Origin: Streptomyces sp. NBC_00691
GTDB taxonomy: Bacteria > Actinomycetota > Actinomycetes > Streptomycetales > Streptomycetaceae
Direction of reading: 5' to 3'
DNA length: 64,000 bases
Assembly: GCF_036226665.1 (NCBI RefSeq)
Contig: NZ_CP109007.1
Span: forward strand, 1,550,001 to 1,614,000
The stretch's first letter is position 1. The number at the start of each line of letters is the position of its first letter. Positions 1 to 8,407 of this stretch are shown here, in pieces. Position numbers and translations under genes: made by a program. Below the pieces are notes generated by a model that was given only the letters and a program-made list of their open reading frames with translations, searched no databases and was not told the DNA's origin.

Positions 1-1142
1 GCGAGTTCGGCCTCCACGCGCGCGGCGAGCGCGGCGCCGCCCTGGTGTCCGGTCTCCCCTGCCAGGACCACACAGCCGGGGTCGAGGACCGAGACGACGG
101 CGGCCGCGCCGATGGCGAGACGGCGGGCCAGGGCGTCGAGGAAGGCGTCACGGCCCGGGGCGGGCGCCTCCCCCGGAGTCCCCGGAGCGCGGCCCGGAGC
201 GAGCGGCTTCCCGGGAGTGTCACCCGGGGCGAGCGGTTCTCCCGGGGCGTGGTTCCCCGTCCCCGCACCCTCCGTCCAGGCGTCCCCCGACGCGAGCGCC
301 TCCGGCGCCGTCAGGCCGTGGGCGGCGGCCAGGGACTCGACGGCCGCCGCGCAGGCCAGTTCGTGGAAGCCACCGTCGCAGCCGGTGGCCGAGGGGAGCC
401 CCGAGGTGCCAGGCACGGGCAGGAAGCCGATCTCGCCCGCGCCGCCCGAGGCCCCGCGGCGCAGCCGCCCGCCGAGGACGACGGCCGCGCCGACGCCCTG
501 GCCGAGCCAGAGCAGGACGAAGTCCTCGCGGTCGCGGGCCGCGCCCTCGCGCAGTTCGGCGACGGCGGCGAGGTTGGTCTCGTTCTCGACGAGGACGTGC
601 GCGGACAGTCGTTCCTGGAGGACGCCGACGAGCCGCCGGTGCCAGGCGGGCAGCCCCGAGGAGTCGCGGAGTTCGCCGGTGTCCGGGTCGATGAGGCCGG
701 GGGCGCCGACGGCCACGCTGTGCAGCCGGTCCGCGCCCGCCTCCTTCACGGTCCGTTCCAGGAGGGTGACCGCCTTCTCGACGGCGGGTCCGGTGTCGCT
801 GTCGTCGCCGACGGGCACGGAGGCCTCGGCGAGGGTGGTGCCGAGGAGGTCGGCGACGGTGACGGAGACCGACCGGGTCCGTACGTCGAGGGCGGCGAGG
901 TGCGCGCGGTCGGCGACGAGTCCGTACAGCTTGGCGTTGGGGCCCCGGCGTTCCGCTCCGGACTCCCCCACGACATGGACGAGCCCGGAACCCTGGAGCC
1001 GCTCGACGAGGTCGGCGACGGTGGGCCGGGAGAGTCCCGTGAGGGTCTTGAGCTGAGTGGCCGTCAACGGGCCTTCGTCCTGGAGCAGTCGCAGGGCGAA
1101 CCGGTCGTTGATGGCTCGTGCGGTGCTCGGGGATGCGGCCAT
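1..1142 (-). CDS. ROK-family transcriptional repressor, 3' end outside window
   Basis: About 380 codons are visible, and the C-terminus runs off the left edge. The protein has an N-terminal winged helix (about residues 15-60, with SRPTVADLVERL as recognition helix) followed by a sugar-kinase-like ROK domain (GAPGLIDPDTG, GQGVGAAVVLGG). It probably represses the divergent MFS gene in response to a sugar or derivative; the ligand is unknown. The usual ROK zinc site (a His in GEIGH and a CxCGxxGCxE cluster) is not kept: the His position is Phe240 and the cluster reads ATGCDGGFHE with a single Cys255. A Pro/Gly-rich stretch with repeated PLAPG units (about residues 290-325) interrupts the domain. 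The ATG at 1142 begins the conserved reading; a 21-bp inverted repeat lies just upstream. Confidence 0.9.
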   Translation of the reverse strand, partial: MAASPSTARAINDRFALRLLQDEGPLTATQLKTLTGLSRPTVADLVERLQGSGLVHVVGESGAERRGPNAKLYGLVADRAHLAALDVRTRSVSVTVADLLGTTLAEASVPVGDDSDTGPAVEKAVTLLERTVKEAGADRLHSVAVGAPGLIDPDTGELRDSSGLPAWHRRLVGVLQERLSAHVLVENETNLAAVAELREGAARDREDFVLLWLGQGVGAAVVLGGRLRRGASGGAGEIGFLPVPGTSGLPSATGCDGGFHELACAAAVESLAAAHGLTAPEALASGDAWTEGAGTGNHAPGEPLAPGDTPGKPLAPGRAPGTPGEAPAPGRDAFLDALARRLAIGAAAVVSVLDPGCVVLAGETGHQGGAALAARVEAEL

Positions 1143-1194
1143 GCGGCGATCCTCTCAGACGCGTCCGGGTGGGGATGACGTCCTGCGGTCTATT

Positions 1195-1215
1195 TATCAG
1201 GCAGGGTTCCTGATA
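1195..1215. promoter_or_regulatory. Inverted repeat, probable ROK operator
   Basis: TATCAGG and CCTGATA (7-bp perfect arms) are separated by 7 bp in the 137-bp space between the divergent ROK and MFS genes. The setting and AT-rich arms fit an operator for the ROK protein controlling both genes. Binding is inferred, not shown. Confidence 0.6.
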
Positions 1216-1279
1216 GTTTACGGCCGCACGATCCGGCCGCACCACCCGGCCACGCCACACCACCACCCAGGGAGGGCCC

Positions 1280-2494
1280 ATGGCGGCGGAGACCGTCACC
1301 AGCACCGATCGCCTGCGGCGGGCGCGCTTCGCCGTCGCCGCCGTCTTCTGCGTCCACGGCTCCGTCACCGGCAGTTTCGCGACCCGCATCCCCTGGATCC
1401 AGGAGCACGCGGGCGTGAGCGCGGGTCAGCTCGGACTCGCACTCGCCTTCCCGGCCCTCGGCGCCTCCCTGGCGATGCCGCTGGCCGGGGCCGTGTCGCA
1501 CCGCTTCGGCGCCCGCACCGCGCTGCGCGGACTGCTCAGCCTCTGGACGCTCGCCCTGACCCTGCCCGCGCTCGCCCCGAACATCTGGGGTCTGTGCGTC
1601 GCGCTCTTCGTGTACGGAGCGACGGCCGGCATGTCGGACGTGGCGATGAACGCGCTCGGGGTCGAGACCGAGAACCGGCTCGGGAAATCCATCATGTCGA
1701 GCCTGCACGGCATGTGGAGCGCGGGCGCCCTCATCGGCTCCGCCGCCGGTACGGTCGCCGCCCACCTCGGCGGCGACGCCCGGCTCCACCACCTGATCGC
1801 GGCCCTGGTCCTCACCGCCCTCGGCCTGGTCTTCTGCCAGGGCGTCCTGGACATGCGCAGCACGCCGGACGAGGAGCCGCCCCCGCGCTTCTCGCTGCCG
1901 CCGAAGTCCGCGCTGGTCATCGGCGCGATCGGCTTCTGCGCGGTGTTCGCGGAGGGCGCCAGCCTCGACTGGTCGGCCGTCTACCTCCGGGACGAGCTGG
2001 GCAGCTCCGCCGGGCTCGCGGCGGCCTCCACGACCGCCTTCGCGCTGACGATGACCGTGGCACGGCTGGCCGGCGACCGGGTCGTGGACCGCTTCGGGGC
2101 GGTCCGTACCGTACGGGTCGGCGGCGCCGTCGCCACCCTCGGCGGGGTCATGGTCGTCGTCGCCCCGCACGCCGCCCTCGCCATGGCCGGATTCGGTCTC
2201 ATCGGGCTCGGAGTCGCGGTCGTCGTCCCGCTCGCCTTCGCGGCGGCCGGGCGCAGCGGACCGAATCCGAGCCAGGCGATCGCGGGCGTCGCGACCATCA
2301 CGTACACCTCGGGGCTCATCGCCCCCTCGGCGATCGGCGGCATCGCCGACGCGACCTCGCTGGTGTTCTCGTTCGCCCTGGTCACACTGCTCGCCCTGGG
2401 GCTCGTCGTGGGTGCGGGCGTCCTGAGGTCCGGCGGGCGGGAGTCCACGCCGGCGAAGCCCGCCCCGGAGAAGGCGCCGGGTCCCGTCGGGTAG
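1280..2494 (+). CDS. MFS transporter, YbjJ-like
   Basis: A 404-residue membrane protein with about 12 hydrophobic segments and the major facilitator fold. The opening (RRARFAVAAVFCVHGSVTG) and the SLHGMWSAGALIGSAAG segment resemble the E. coli YbjJ and fucose-permease-like branch. The substrate cannot be read from sequence; an efflux or sugar-linked role is inferred from its divergent ROK partner. The ATG is preceded by AGGGAGG at good spacing. A small GC hairpin follows at 2533-2553. Confidence 0.88.
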   Translation: MAAETVTSTDRLRRARFAVAAVFCVHGSVTGSFATRIPWIQEHAGVSAGQLGLALAFPALGASLAMPLAGAVSHRFGARTALRGLLSLWTLALTLPALAPNIWGLCVALFVYGATAGMSDVAMNALGVETENRLGKSIMSSLHGMWSAGALIGSAAGTVAAHLGGDARLHHLIAALVLTALGLVFCQGVLDMRSTPDEEPPPRFSLPPKSALVIGAIGFCAVFAEGASLDWSAVYLRDELGSSAGLAAASTTAFALTMTVARLAGDRVVDRFGAVRTVRVGGAVATLGGVMVVVAPHAALAMAGFGLIGLGVAVVVPLAFAAAGRSGPNPSQAIAGVATITYTSGLIAPSAIGGIADATSLVFSFALVTLLALGLVVGAGVLRSGGRESTPAKPAPEKAPGPVG

Positions 2495-2532
2495 CGGTCA
2501 CGGGGAGAGCGGGGCCCGGGCGGGGAGCGGGA

Positions 2533-2553
2533 GCCGGGGCGGACGTCCCCGGC
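2533..2553 (+). terminator. Weak hairpin after the MFS gene
   Basis: GCCGGGG and CCCCGGC arms (7 bp) with a 7-nt loop lie 38 bp past the MFS stop. There is no T-run, as is common for high-GC actinobacterial terminators. Stem length is modest, so the call is tentative. Confidence 0.4.
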
Positions 2554-2631
2554 CTCCGGCGGCGCATAGCATGTGGCTGATCTTTTGCGGTCACGACACG
2601 GCCGCCGGAACCGGAGAACGGGAGCCACCTC

Positions 2632-4092
2632 ATGAACCTCGGCGTGCGCTGGACCTTGCACGGCGACGGGAAGACACCGGCCCCCGGAGCCGTCGTCCGC
2701 CCGGACGAACGGCTCTCCTGGCCCCGTACGGTCGGCCTCGGCGCCCAGCACGTGGTCGCCATGTTCGGGGCGTCGTTCGTGGCTCCGGTCCTCATGGGTC
2801 TCGACCCGAACCTCGCGATCATGATGTCCGGTGTCGCGACCGCGATCTTCCTCCTCGCGACCCGCGGCACCGTCCCCTCCTACCTGGGCTGCTCGCTCTC
2901 GTTCGTCGGGGTCGCCGCCGCGATCCGGGCCTCCGGCGGCACCAGCGCCACCGTGACCGGCGCGGTCCTCGTCGTCGGCGCGGTGCTCTTCCTCGCCGGT
3001 CTCGCGGTCCGGAGGTTCGGCGCGCGGATCATCCACGCGGCGATGCCGCCGATCGTGACCGGCGCCGTCGTCATGCTGATCGGCTTCAACCTGGCCCCGG
3101 TCACCGCGGCGACGTACTGGCCGCAGGACCAGTGGACGGCGCTCCTCGTGATGCTGTTCACCGGCCTCGCCGTCGTCTGTCTGCGCGGCTTCTGGTCCCG
3201 GATCGCGATCTTCCTCGGCCTGATCTTCGGCTACGGCATCTCGTGGATCTTCGACCTGGTCTTCGGCAGGATCAACTCGATGTCGCCGAGCGGCCAGGTC
3301 ACCGACCACTGGCGGCTCGACCTCTCCGGTGTCTCCCAGGCCGACTGGATCGGTCTGCCCTCGTTCCACGGACCGAGCTTCGAGTGGTCCGCGATCCTGG
3401 TCGCACTGCCCGTCGTCATCGCCCTGATCGCCGAGAACGCCGGGCACGTCAAGGCGGTCGGCGAGATGACCGGCAGGCCGCTGGACGACCAGCTCGGCAC
3501 CGCGATCGCCGCCGACGGCGCCGCCTCGATGCTGTCGACGGCCGTGGGCGGCCCGCCCAACACCACGTACTCCGAGAACATCGGTGTCATGGCCGCCACC
3601 CGGGTCTACTCGACGGCCGCCTACTGGGCAGCCGCCGGGTTCGCGCTGCTCTTCGGTCTCTGCCCGAAGTTCGGCGCGGTCGTCGCCGCCATCCCCGGCG
3701 GCGTCCTCGGCGGCATCACCGTGATCCTGTACGGCATGATCGGCCTGCTCGGCGCCCAGATCTGGATCAACGCCAAGGTCGACCTGCGCAACCCGCTCAA
3801 CCTGGTCCCGGCCGCCGCGGGCATCATCATCGGCGTCGGCGGGGTGAAGCTGACCTTCACGGACACCTTCGAGCTGGGCGGCATCGCGCTCGGCACGATC
3901 GTCGTCATCACCGGCTACCACGTACTGCGGGCCTTCGCCCCGGCCCACCTCAAGCAGCAGGAGCCGCTGCTCGACTCCGGCACCAGCTCGTACGAGGGCA
4001 CGACCGGCGAGAGCACGACCGGCGAGAGCGCCCTCGGTGAGAGCACCACGGGCGAGAGCACGTCCGGCGACGGGCCGCTGTCGAAGAACTGA
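2632..4092 (+). CDS. NCS2 uracil/xanthine permease
   Basis: A 486-residue polytopic permease of the nucleobase:cation symporter-2 family (UraA/PyrP/UacT). The NCS2 signature is exact at residues 315-324 (ENIGVMAATR), preceded by GGPPNTTYS, and TM8 carries the conserved IAENAGHVKAVGEMTG. It imports a nucleobase (uracil or xanthine/urate) with H+ or Na+; which one is not decidable here. The C-terminal tail is unusual: five 5-residue repeats of the TTGES type (repeat entry at 4000-4071). Start ATG has GGGAGCC upstream. It stands alone, without purine or pyrimidine catabolic genes beside it. Confidence 0.93.
   Translation: MNLGVRWTLHGDGKTPAPGAVVRPDERLSWPRTVGLGAQHVVAMFGASFVAPVLMGLDPNLAIMMSGVATAIFLLATRGTVPSYLGCSLSFVGVAAAIRASGGTSATVTGAVLVVGAVLFLAGLAVRRFGARIIHAAMPPIVTGAVVMLIGFNLAPVTAATYWPQDQWTALLVMLFTGLAVVCLRGFWSRIAIFLGLIFGYGISWIFDLVFGRINSMSPSGQVTDHWRLDLSGVSQADWIGLPSFHGPSFEWSAILVALPVVIALIAENAGHVKAVGEMTGRPLDDQLGTAIAADGAASMLSTAVGGPPNTTYSENIGVMAATRVYSTAAYWAAAGFALLFGLCPKFGAVVAAIPGGVLGGITVILYGMIGLLGAQIWINAKVDLRNPLNLVPAAAGIIIGVGGVKLTFTDTFELGGIALGTIVVITGYHVLRAFAPAHLKQQEPLLDSGTSSYEGTTGESTTGESALGESTTGESTSGDGPLSKN
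4000..4071 (+). repeat. 15-bp tandem repeat coding TTGES units
   Basis: Within the 3' end of the permease gene, four complete 15-bp units and one shortened unit code for TTGES, TTGES, ALGES, TTGES and TSGD. They make a polar, acidic cytoplasmic tail of a kind prone to copy-number change. Confidence 0.85.
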
Positions 4093-4165
4093 GTGATTCG
4101 CCCGTTCTGGGTAAGCCGGGCCGGAGGAGTTCCCTCCCGGGCCCGACGGCTGGGAGCCTGCCCGC

Positions 4166-4900
4166 ATGGCGCAGACCCAGCAGATCGGGCAGAGCGAGCA
4201 GACACGGCGGGTCGGGTGGCAGCCCGGCCCGTTCCTCGCGGTCGACCCCGTGGTGAAGCGGATGCGGGCCTTCCGATCGGCCTGGCATCCGGCCGACGGG
4301 GTCGCCGTCTTCAACCGGGTCTACCTGACCGTCACCGAGGAGATCGGCCACGCCATCGAGGCGGGCGGATTCGCCGACCGGCGTGCGGCGACCACCCTCG
4401 ACGTGCGCTTCGCCGAGCGGTACCTGACCGCCGTCGACGCGGCCGCGACCGGCCGCCCCTCCCCCGCCTGCTGGCGGCCGCTGTTCCGCTACCGCCGCCA
4501 TCCCGGCGTACGGCCGCTGCAGTTCGCGCTGGCCGGGATCAACGCCCACATCGGCCACGACCTGGCCCTCGCGGTGGTCGACACCTGCCGGGCCCTGGAG
4601 TGCGCGCCCGCCGACCTGGAGGACGAGTTCGACCGGGTCGGCGACGTCCTGGTGCTCCTGGAGGAGCGCATCCGGGAGGAACTGATGCCGGGCCCGGACC
4701 TCCTGGAGGTCGCGGACCCGCTGACCCATCTGCTCGGCTGCTGGAGCCTCGACCGGGCCCGCGACGGAGCCTGGCTCGCGGCGCGCTCGCTGTGGCAGCT
4801 GCGCGGCCTGCCCGAGCTGGCCGAGGAGTTCACGGAACGCCTCGACCGCTCGGTGGGCCTGGTCGGACGGATGCTCCTCACGCCCCTGACCAGGCCCTGA
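4166..4900 (+). CDS. DUF5995 family protein
   Basis: A 244-residue soluble protein matching the actinobacterial DUF5995 family as I remember it. Typical landmarks are FNRVYLTVTEEIGHAI (about residues 51-66), a HPGVRPLQFALAGINAHIGH block and a C-terminal WSLDRARDGAW. Conserved His/Asp pairs in AGINAHIGHDL could bind metal, but no activity is known. The ATG follows GGGAGCCTGCCCGC. It is convergent with the amine oxidase gene, only 16 bp away, so there is little room for a terminator. Confidence 0.85.
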   Translation: MAQTQQIGQSEQTRRVGWQPGPFLAVDPVVKRMRAFRSAWHPADGVAVFNRVYLTVTEEIGHAIEAGGFADRRAATTLDVRFAERYLTAVDAAATGRPSPACWRPLFRYRRHPGVRPLQFALAGINAHIGHDLALAVVDTCRALECAPADLEDEFDRVGDVLVLLEERIREELMPGPDLLEVADPLTHLLGCWSLDRARDGAWLAARSLWQLRGLPELAEEFTERLDRSVGLVGRMLLTPLTRP

Positions 4901-4916
4901 ACCGCAGCCGTACGGC

Positions 4917-6614
4917 TCAGTCCTCGGGCAGCTCGACCGGGGCGATCTCGTCGTACACGTCGCCCGGACCCGGGTTGGTGGCGTCGGTGCCGCCGCCGAA
5001 GTGGTGCATCACGCCCCACACCGCGTTGAGCGCCGTCTGCACCGCGCCCTCGGCCCAGCCGGCCGTCCAGGAGATGTCGTCGCCCGCGAGGAAGATGCCC
5101 CGCTTGTCCTCGGGCAGCCGGTCCTGCATGAAGTGGGTGAACAGGCGCCGCTGGTAGCGGTAGTGACCGGGCAGGTTGGCCTTGAACGCGCCCATGAACC
5201 AGGGCTCGTTCTCCCAGGAGACCGTCACCGGGTTGCCGATGATGTGCTTCCGGATGTCGACCTTCGGGTAGATCTCGCCGAGCGACTTCAGCATGACCTC
5301 CATCCGCTCGTTCGCGGACAGCGGCAGCCACTTCAGGCTGTCGTCGCACCAGGTGTACGACAGGCAGATCGTGGCCGGCTTGTCCGGGCCGTCGTCCAGG
5401 AGGTACGTGCCGCGGGTCATCCGGTCGGTCAGCGTCATCGACATGACGTCACGCCCGGTCTCCTCGTCCTTGTCCAGCCAGAAGGGCCGGTCCACGGGCA
5501 CGAAGAGCTTGGACGACTCCATGTAGTGGGTGCGCTCCATCGCCGTCCAGTGGTCGATCGGGAAGAGCGAGTCGTCGCAGGCGATCTTGGAGAGCAGCAG
5601 CCAGGACTGGGCGGTGAAGATCGCCGCCGGGAAGGTACGGATGTCTCCGGAGGCGTCGGTGACGGTGATCCGGTTGCCGGCGGTCCGGTTCAGCCGGGTC
5701 ACGGCCGGCTTCGGCGCGCCCTCGTGCAGGGAGCTGAGCGAGGTGCCCTGCGCCCAGTGGATGATCTTCTCCGGCTCGCGCTCCCAGAGGCGCAGCGGCA
5801 GCTGCTGCGAGCCGCCGACGATGCCGCGGTGGTGGTCGTCCGCCTCGGTGTAGACGACGCGGAGGATCTCCAGGATGGAGTTGGGGAAGTCGGTGTCCCA
5901 GCCGCCGGTGCCGAAGCCGACCTGGCCGAAGATCTCGCGGTGCCGGAAGGACTTGAAGGACTCCGACTCGCAGAGGAAGCCGTAGAAGGTCTGGTTGTCG
6001 AGCTTCTCGACGAGCTTCGACCAGATCTCGCGGATGCGCGGGACGTCGCGCTCGCGCATGGCCTGGTTCATGTCGGAGAAGTCGGCGCCCTCGTCGAGGC
6101 AGGCGTTCCACGCGTTCATCACGTCGCGGTAGACCTGCGGGAGGTCGTCGACGGTGGTGGCGTAGTGCGACTCGCCCTTGAGGTCGACGACGGTCGAGGG
6201 GGTGGTCTCGGCCAGCGGGTTCGGGAAGGGCGTGGTCTCCAGGCCGACCAGGTCGATGTAGTGCTGGAGCGCGGTCGAGGAGGGCGGGAAGCGCATGGCG
6301 CCCATCTCGGCGGTGAGGCCCTCGGTGGCGGTGCCCTCGAAGCCGACGGTACGCAGCCGGCCGCCGATCTGGTCGGCCTCGTAGACGACGGGCTTGAGGC
6401 CCATCTTCATCAGCTCGTACGCGGCGATGATGCCGGAGAGCCCGCCGCCGATGACGGCGACCTCGGTGCCGTGCTCGGTCGCGGGTATCTGGCCGAGCCC
6501 GGCCGGGTGGGCCAGGAAGTCGTCGTAGGCGTACGGGAAGTCCGGACCGAACATGGTGATCGGCGGCTGGCCGTCGCTGTGGGGGACGGCGGTCGTGGGC
6601 ACCGTGGACGTCAT
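4917..6614 (-). CDS. Flavin monoamine oxidase family protein
   Basis: A 565-residue FAD enzyme of the amine oxidase / L-amino-acid oxidase family. The Rossmann ADP-binding motif GGGLSG lies at residues 56-61 with the ribose-binding acidic residue at 79, followed by GGRLRT (84-89); the C-terminal FAD-binding FLAGDDISWTAGWAEGA closes the fold. It oxidises an amine or amino acid to imine with H2O2 release; tryptophan 2-monooxygenase-like or polyamine oxidase roles are possible. No secretion signal is seen. It lies 68 bp downstream of the nitrilase-family gene on the same strand (probable two-gene operon), and AAGGAG precedes the ATG. An amidase-type hydrolase beside an oxidase suggests sequential breakdown of an amine-derived amide; this is inference. 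Confidence 0.9.
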   Translation of the reverse strand: MTSTVPTTAVPHSDGQPPITMFGPDFPYAYDDFLAHPAGLGQIPATEHGTEVAVIGGGLSGIIAAYELMKMGLKPVVYEADQIGGRLRTVGFEGTATEGLTAEMGAMRFPPSSTALQHYIDLVGLETTPFPNPLAETTPSTVVDLKGESHYATTVDDLPQVYRDVMNAWNACLDEGADFSDMNQAMRERDVPRIREIWSKLVEKLDNQTFYGFLCESESFKSFRHREIFGQVGFGTGGWDTDFPNSILEILRVVYTEADDHHRGIVGGSQQLPLRLWEREPEKIIHWAQGTSLSSLHEGAPKPAVTRLNRTAGNRITVTDASGDIRTFPAAIFTAQSWLLLSKIACDDSLFPIDHWTAMERTHYMESSKLFVPVDRPFWLDKDEETGRDVMSMTLTDRMTRGTYLLDDGPDKPATICLSYTWCDDSLKWLPLSANERMEVMLKSLGEIYPKVDIRKHIIGNPVTVSWENEPWFMGAFKANLPGHYRYQRRLFTHFMQDRLPEDKRGIFLAGDDISWTAGWAEGAVQTALNAVWGVMHHFGGGTDATNPGPGDVYDEIAPVELPED

Positions 6615-6682
6615 GGGGTACGGACTCCTTGCACGGAAAAAAGGGTGAGGCCTGGCGACTGCGCGAGGTGGGGCGGAGCGGT

Positions 6683-7489
6683 TCAGACGAGCGGACCGTA
6701 GAGGCCCGGGCGCCGGTCGCGGAGGTAGGGGTTCTCCTCGCGGGAGGCCGCGAGGAAGGCCGGGTCGACGTCGCCGAGGACGAGGTCCTCGCCTCGCCCG
6801 GCGCGAGCCCGGGCGGTTCCGTCGGGGCCCGCGAGGGTGGAGAGCCCGACGAACTCGAACTCCTTCTCCGGGCCGGTCCGGTTGGCGTACGCGATGTAGA
6901 GCTGGTTCTCGAAGGCGCGGACCGGCACCACGGAGAGGGGCACCACCTCGGCGGGGTGCATGAGCGCGGTCGGTACGAGGAGGAGGTCCGTACCGGCCAG
7001 CGCGTGCGCCCGCACGTTCTCCGGGAACTCGACGTCGTAGCAGATCATCATGCCGACGGTGAGGCCGTCGAGCTCCGTCTGGACGACGGCCCGGTCACCG
7101 GGGGTGAACCAGGTCAGCTCGAAGTCTCCGAAGAGGTGGGTCTTGCGGTACCGCATGAGCGGGACGCCGTCGGCACCGATGAGCTGCGCGGAGTTGTACA
7201 GGACCCCGTGCCGCTCGGTGTCCCGCTCCGGGTAGCCGTAGCCCACGGCCAGACCGTGGCGTACGGCGATCGCCGCTACCGCGCGGGTGGAGGGGCCGTC
7301 GGCCGGCTCGGCGAGGCGCGCGATGTCGGCGCCGATGGCGTACCCGGTGAGGAAGAGCTCGGGGGCGAGGAGCACTCCCGCCCCGGCTGCGGCGGCACGC
7401 CCCGCGGCCTCGTCGAGGATCTTGAGATTGGCGGCCACGTCACCGAGTTCGCCGGAGCTCTGGAGCAGGGCGGTGCGCAGCGCGGGCAT
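6683..7489 (-). CDS. Carbon-nitrogen hydrolase (nitrilase superfamily)
   Basis: A 268-residue enzyme with the complete Glu-Lys-Cys catalytic triad: Glu44 in LLAPELFLTGY, Lys116 in YRKTHLFGDFE and Cys150 in MMICYDVEFPE. The family hydrolyses amides, N-carbamoyl compounds or nitriles in the cytoplasm; aliphatic amidase or N-carbamoylputrescine amidase-like activities are candidates. The ATG at 7489 was chosen over an open extension to 7627 because family members start with a short segment before the first strand and GAGGA lies just upstream. It leads an operon with the amine oxidase. A triple TTGCG motif 85-143 bp upstream resembles one in front of the APC permease. Confidence 0.9.
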   Translation of the reverse strand: MPALRTALLQSSGELGDVAANLKILDEAAGRAAAAGAGVLLAPELFLTGYAIGADIARLAEPADGPSTRAVAAIAVRHGLAVGYGYPERDTERHGVLYNSAQLIGADGVPLMRYRKTHLFGDFELTWFTPGDRAVVQTELDGLTVGMMICYDVEFPENVRAHALAGTDLLLVPTALMHPAEVVPLSVVPVRAFENQLYIAYANRTGPEKEFEFVGLSTLAGPDGTARARAGRGEDLVLGDVDPAFLAASREENPYLRDRRPGLYGPLV

Positions 7490-7573
7490 GCGTGATCCTC
7501 GGGGGGTCGGAGTACAGGGGGAAGACGTCAAAAACGGTACGGTTTCGCGCTCGGTCGGGACAAGACGGCAGCG

Positions 7574-7632
7574 TTGCGGACCGACCGTCGAACCGTTGCG
7601 CGATCGGCCGTCCACGCGGCGATTCATTGCGT
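7574..7632. promoter_or_regulatory. Triple TTGCG box, candidate Lrp operator (copy A)
   Basis: TTGCGG (7574), TTGCGC (7596) and TTGCGT (7627) are spaced 22 and 31 bp apart in the 278-bp gap between the hydrolase and the secreted-protein gene. A matching triplet with 21- and 30-bp spacing and the same orientation lies upstream of the APC/Lrp operon. Both copies have GTCGAA between boxes one and two and CATTGCG at box three. Common regulation is inferred. Confidence 0.5.
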
Positions 7633-7767
7633 ACGACTCCGCCCGGGGTCGCAGAAGTCCCCCGCCGCGCGGCGGAGGCGGAACCGTCCTGCGGCGCGAC
7701 GCCGTGCGGCGGGCGTCGCGGAAGAGTGGTGGTCGTCCGGTTGACCTGCCGAAAGGAACCAGAAGAC

Positions 7768-8331
7768 ATGAACCGCCGCACGAAGATCACCGCCGTCGCC
7801 GCCGCTCTGCTGATCTCCGCGGGGGCGGCGGGGTCCGCCGTCGCCTCGAGCGAGGGAGGCGGTGGCGGGCACGGGAAGGGCGGGGTCCGGGAGGCCGCCG
7901 CGCTGACCGGCTCGGCCAAGCTGTACCGCCCGGCCGGTGATGACATCACGTTCGCCTTCGACGCGCATCTGTCGGCCGCGAACCGGAACGATCCGCTGGC
8001 GGCGACGGGCACCTTCCGGTACAGCCACCACAAGGACGGCGGGGGCGGTTCGGCGGACGTGAAGGTCGACTGCCTCGCGACGGGCGGCACGGTGGCCACC
8101 GTGACGGGCATCGTCACGAGGACCGACGTGCCGGGGCTGCTGCACAAGAGGGTCGGGGTGTCGGTGCACGACGACGGCCGGCACGACCGGCTCGGCTACA
8201 GCTGGCTCGCCTCGAACCCGTTGCAGGACGAGGTGCCGCCCTGCAACGCCGCGGCGCCGTACGAGCGGGTCGAGGCCGGCACCGGCGACTTCCAGGTCCT
8301 GCCGTGGAGGTTCGACTACCCGACCGAGTAG
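7768..8331 (+). CDS. Small secreted protein of unknown function
   Basis: A 187-residue protein with a clear Sec signal peptide (MNRR n-region, Ala/Leu-rich core, likely cleavage near SAVASS at about residue 28), then a Gly/His-rich linker GGGGGHGKGG. The mature part is rich in Asp, His and Gly (FAFDAHLSAANRNDP, FRYSHHKDGGGGSADVKVDC, GVSVHDDGRHDRLGY) and has two widely spaced cysteines, suggesting one disulfide. I recognise no family, though many Streptomyces have similar repeat-free secreted beta-rich proteins. Start ATG has GAAAGGAACC upstream. It ends at a shared bidirectional hairpin. Confidence 0.75.
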   Translation: MNRRTKITAVAAALLISAGAAGSAVASSEGGGGGHGKGGVREAAALTGSAKLYRPAGDDITFAFDAHLSAANRNDPLAATGTFRYSHHKDGGGGSADVKVDCLATGGTVATVTGIVTRTDVPGLLHKRVGVSVHDDGRHDRLGYSWLASNPLQDEVPPCNAAAPYERVEAGTGDFQVLPWRFDYPTE

Positions 8332-8358
8332 ACCGCCCCACGGGGGTGGGCGGCCGAA

Positions 8359-8390
8359 GGGCGGTGCGGGAACCACGGCCCGCACCGCCC
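8359..8390. terminator. Bidirectional terminator hairpin
   Basis: GGGCGGTGCGGG pairs with CCCGCACCGCCC (12 bp, 8-nt loop) midway between the convergent secreted-protein gene and the Lrp gene, so it can serve both strands. Confidence 0.75.
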
Positions 8391-8407
8391 CGGCCCGGAG
8401 GCCCTCG

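Noticed and set aside
4000..4071. Short regular repeats as a CRISPR array
   Set aside because: Units are 15 bp, contiguous and coding in frame; no spacers.
1981..4314. Long minus-strand frame across MFS and permease genes
   Set aside because: It runs antisense to two well-conserved transporter genes, and composition is low complexity.
4906..4917. Perfect palindrome AGCCGTACGGCT between convergent genes
   Set aside because: No loop is possible and it overlaps the oxidase stop codon; too short to call a terminator.
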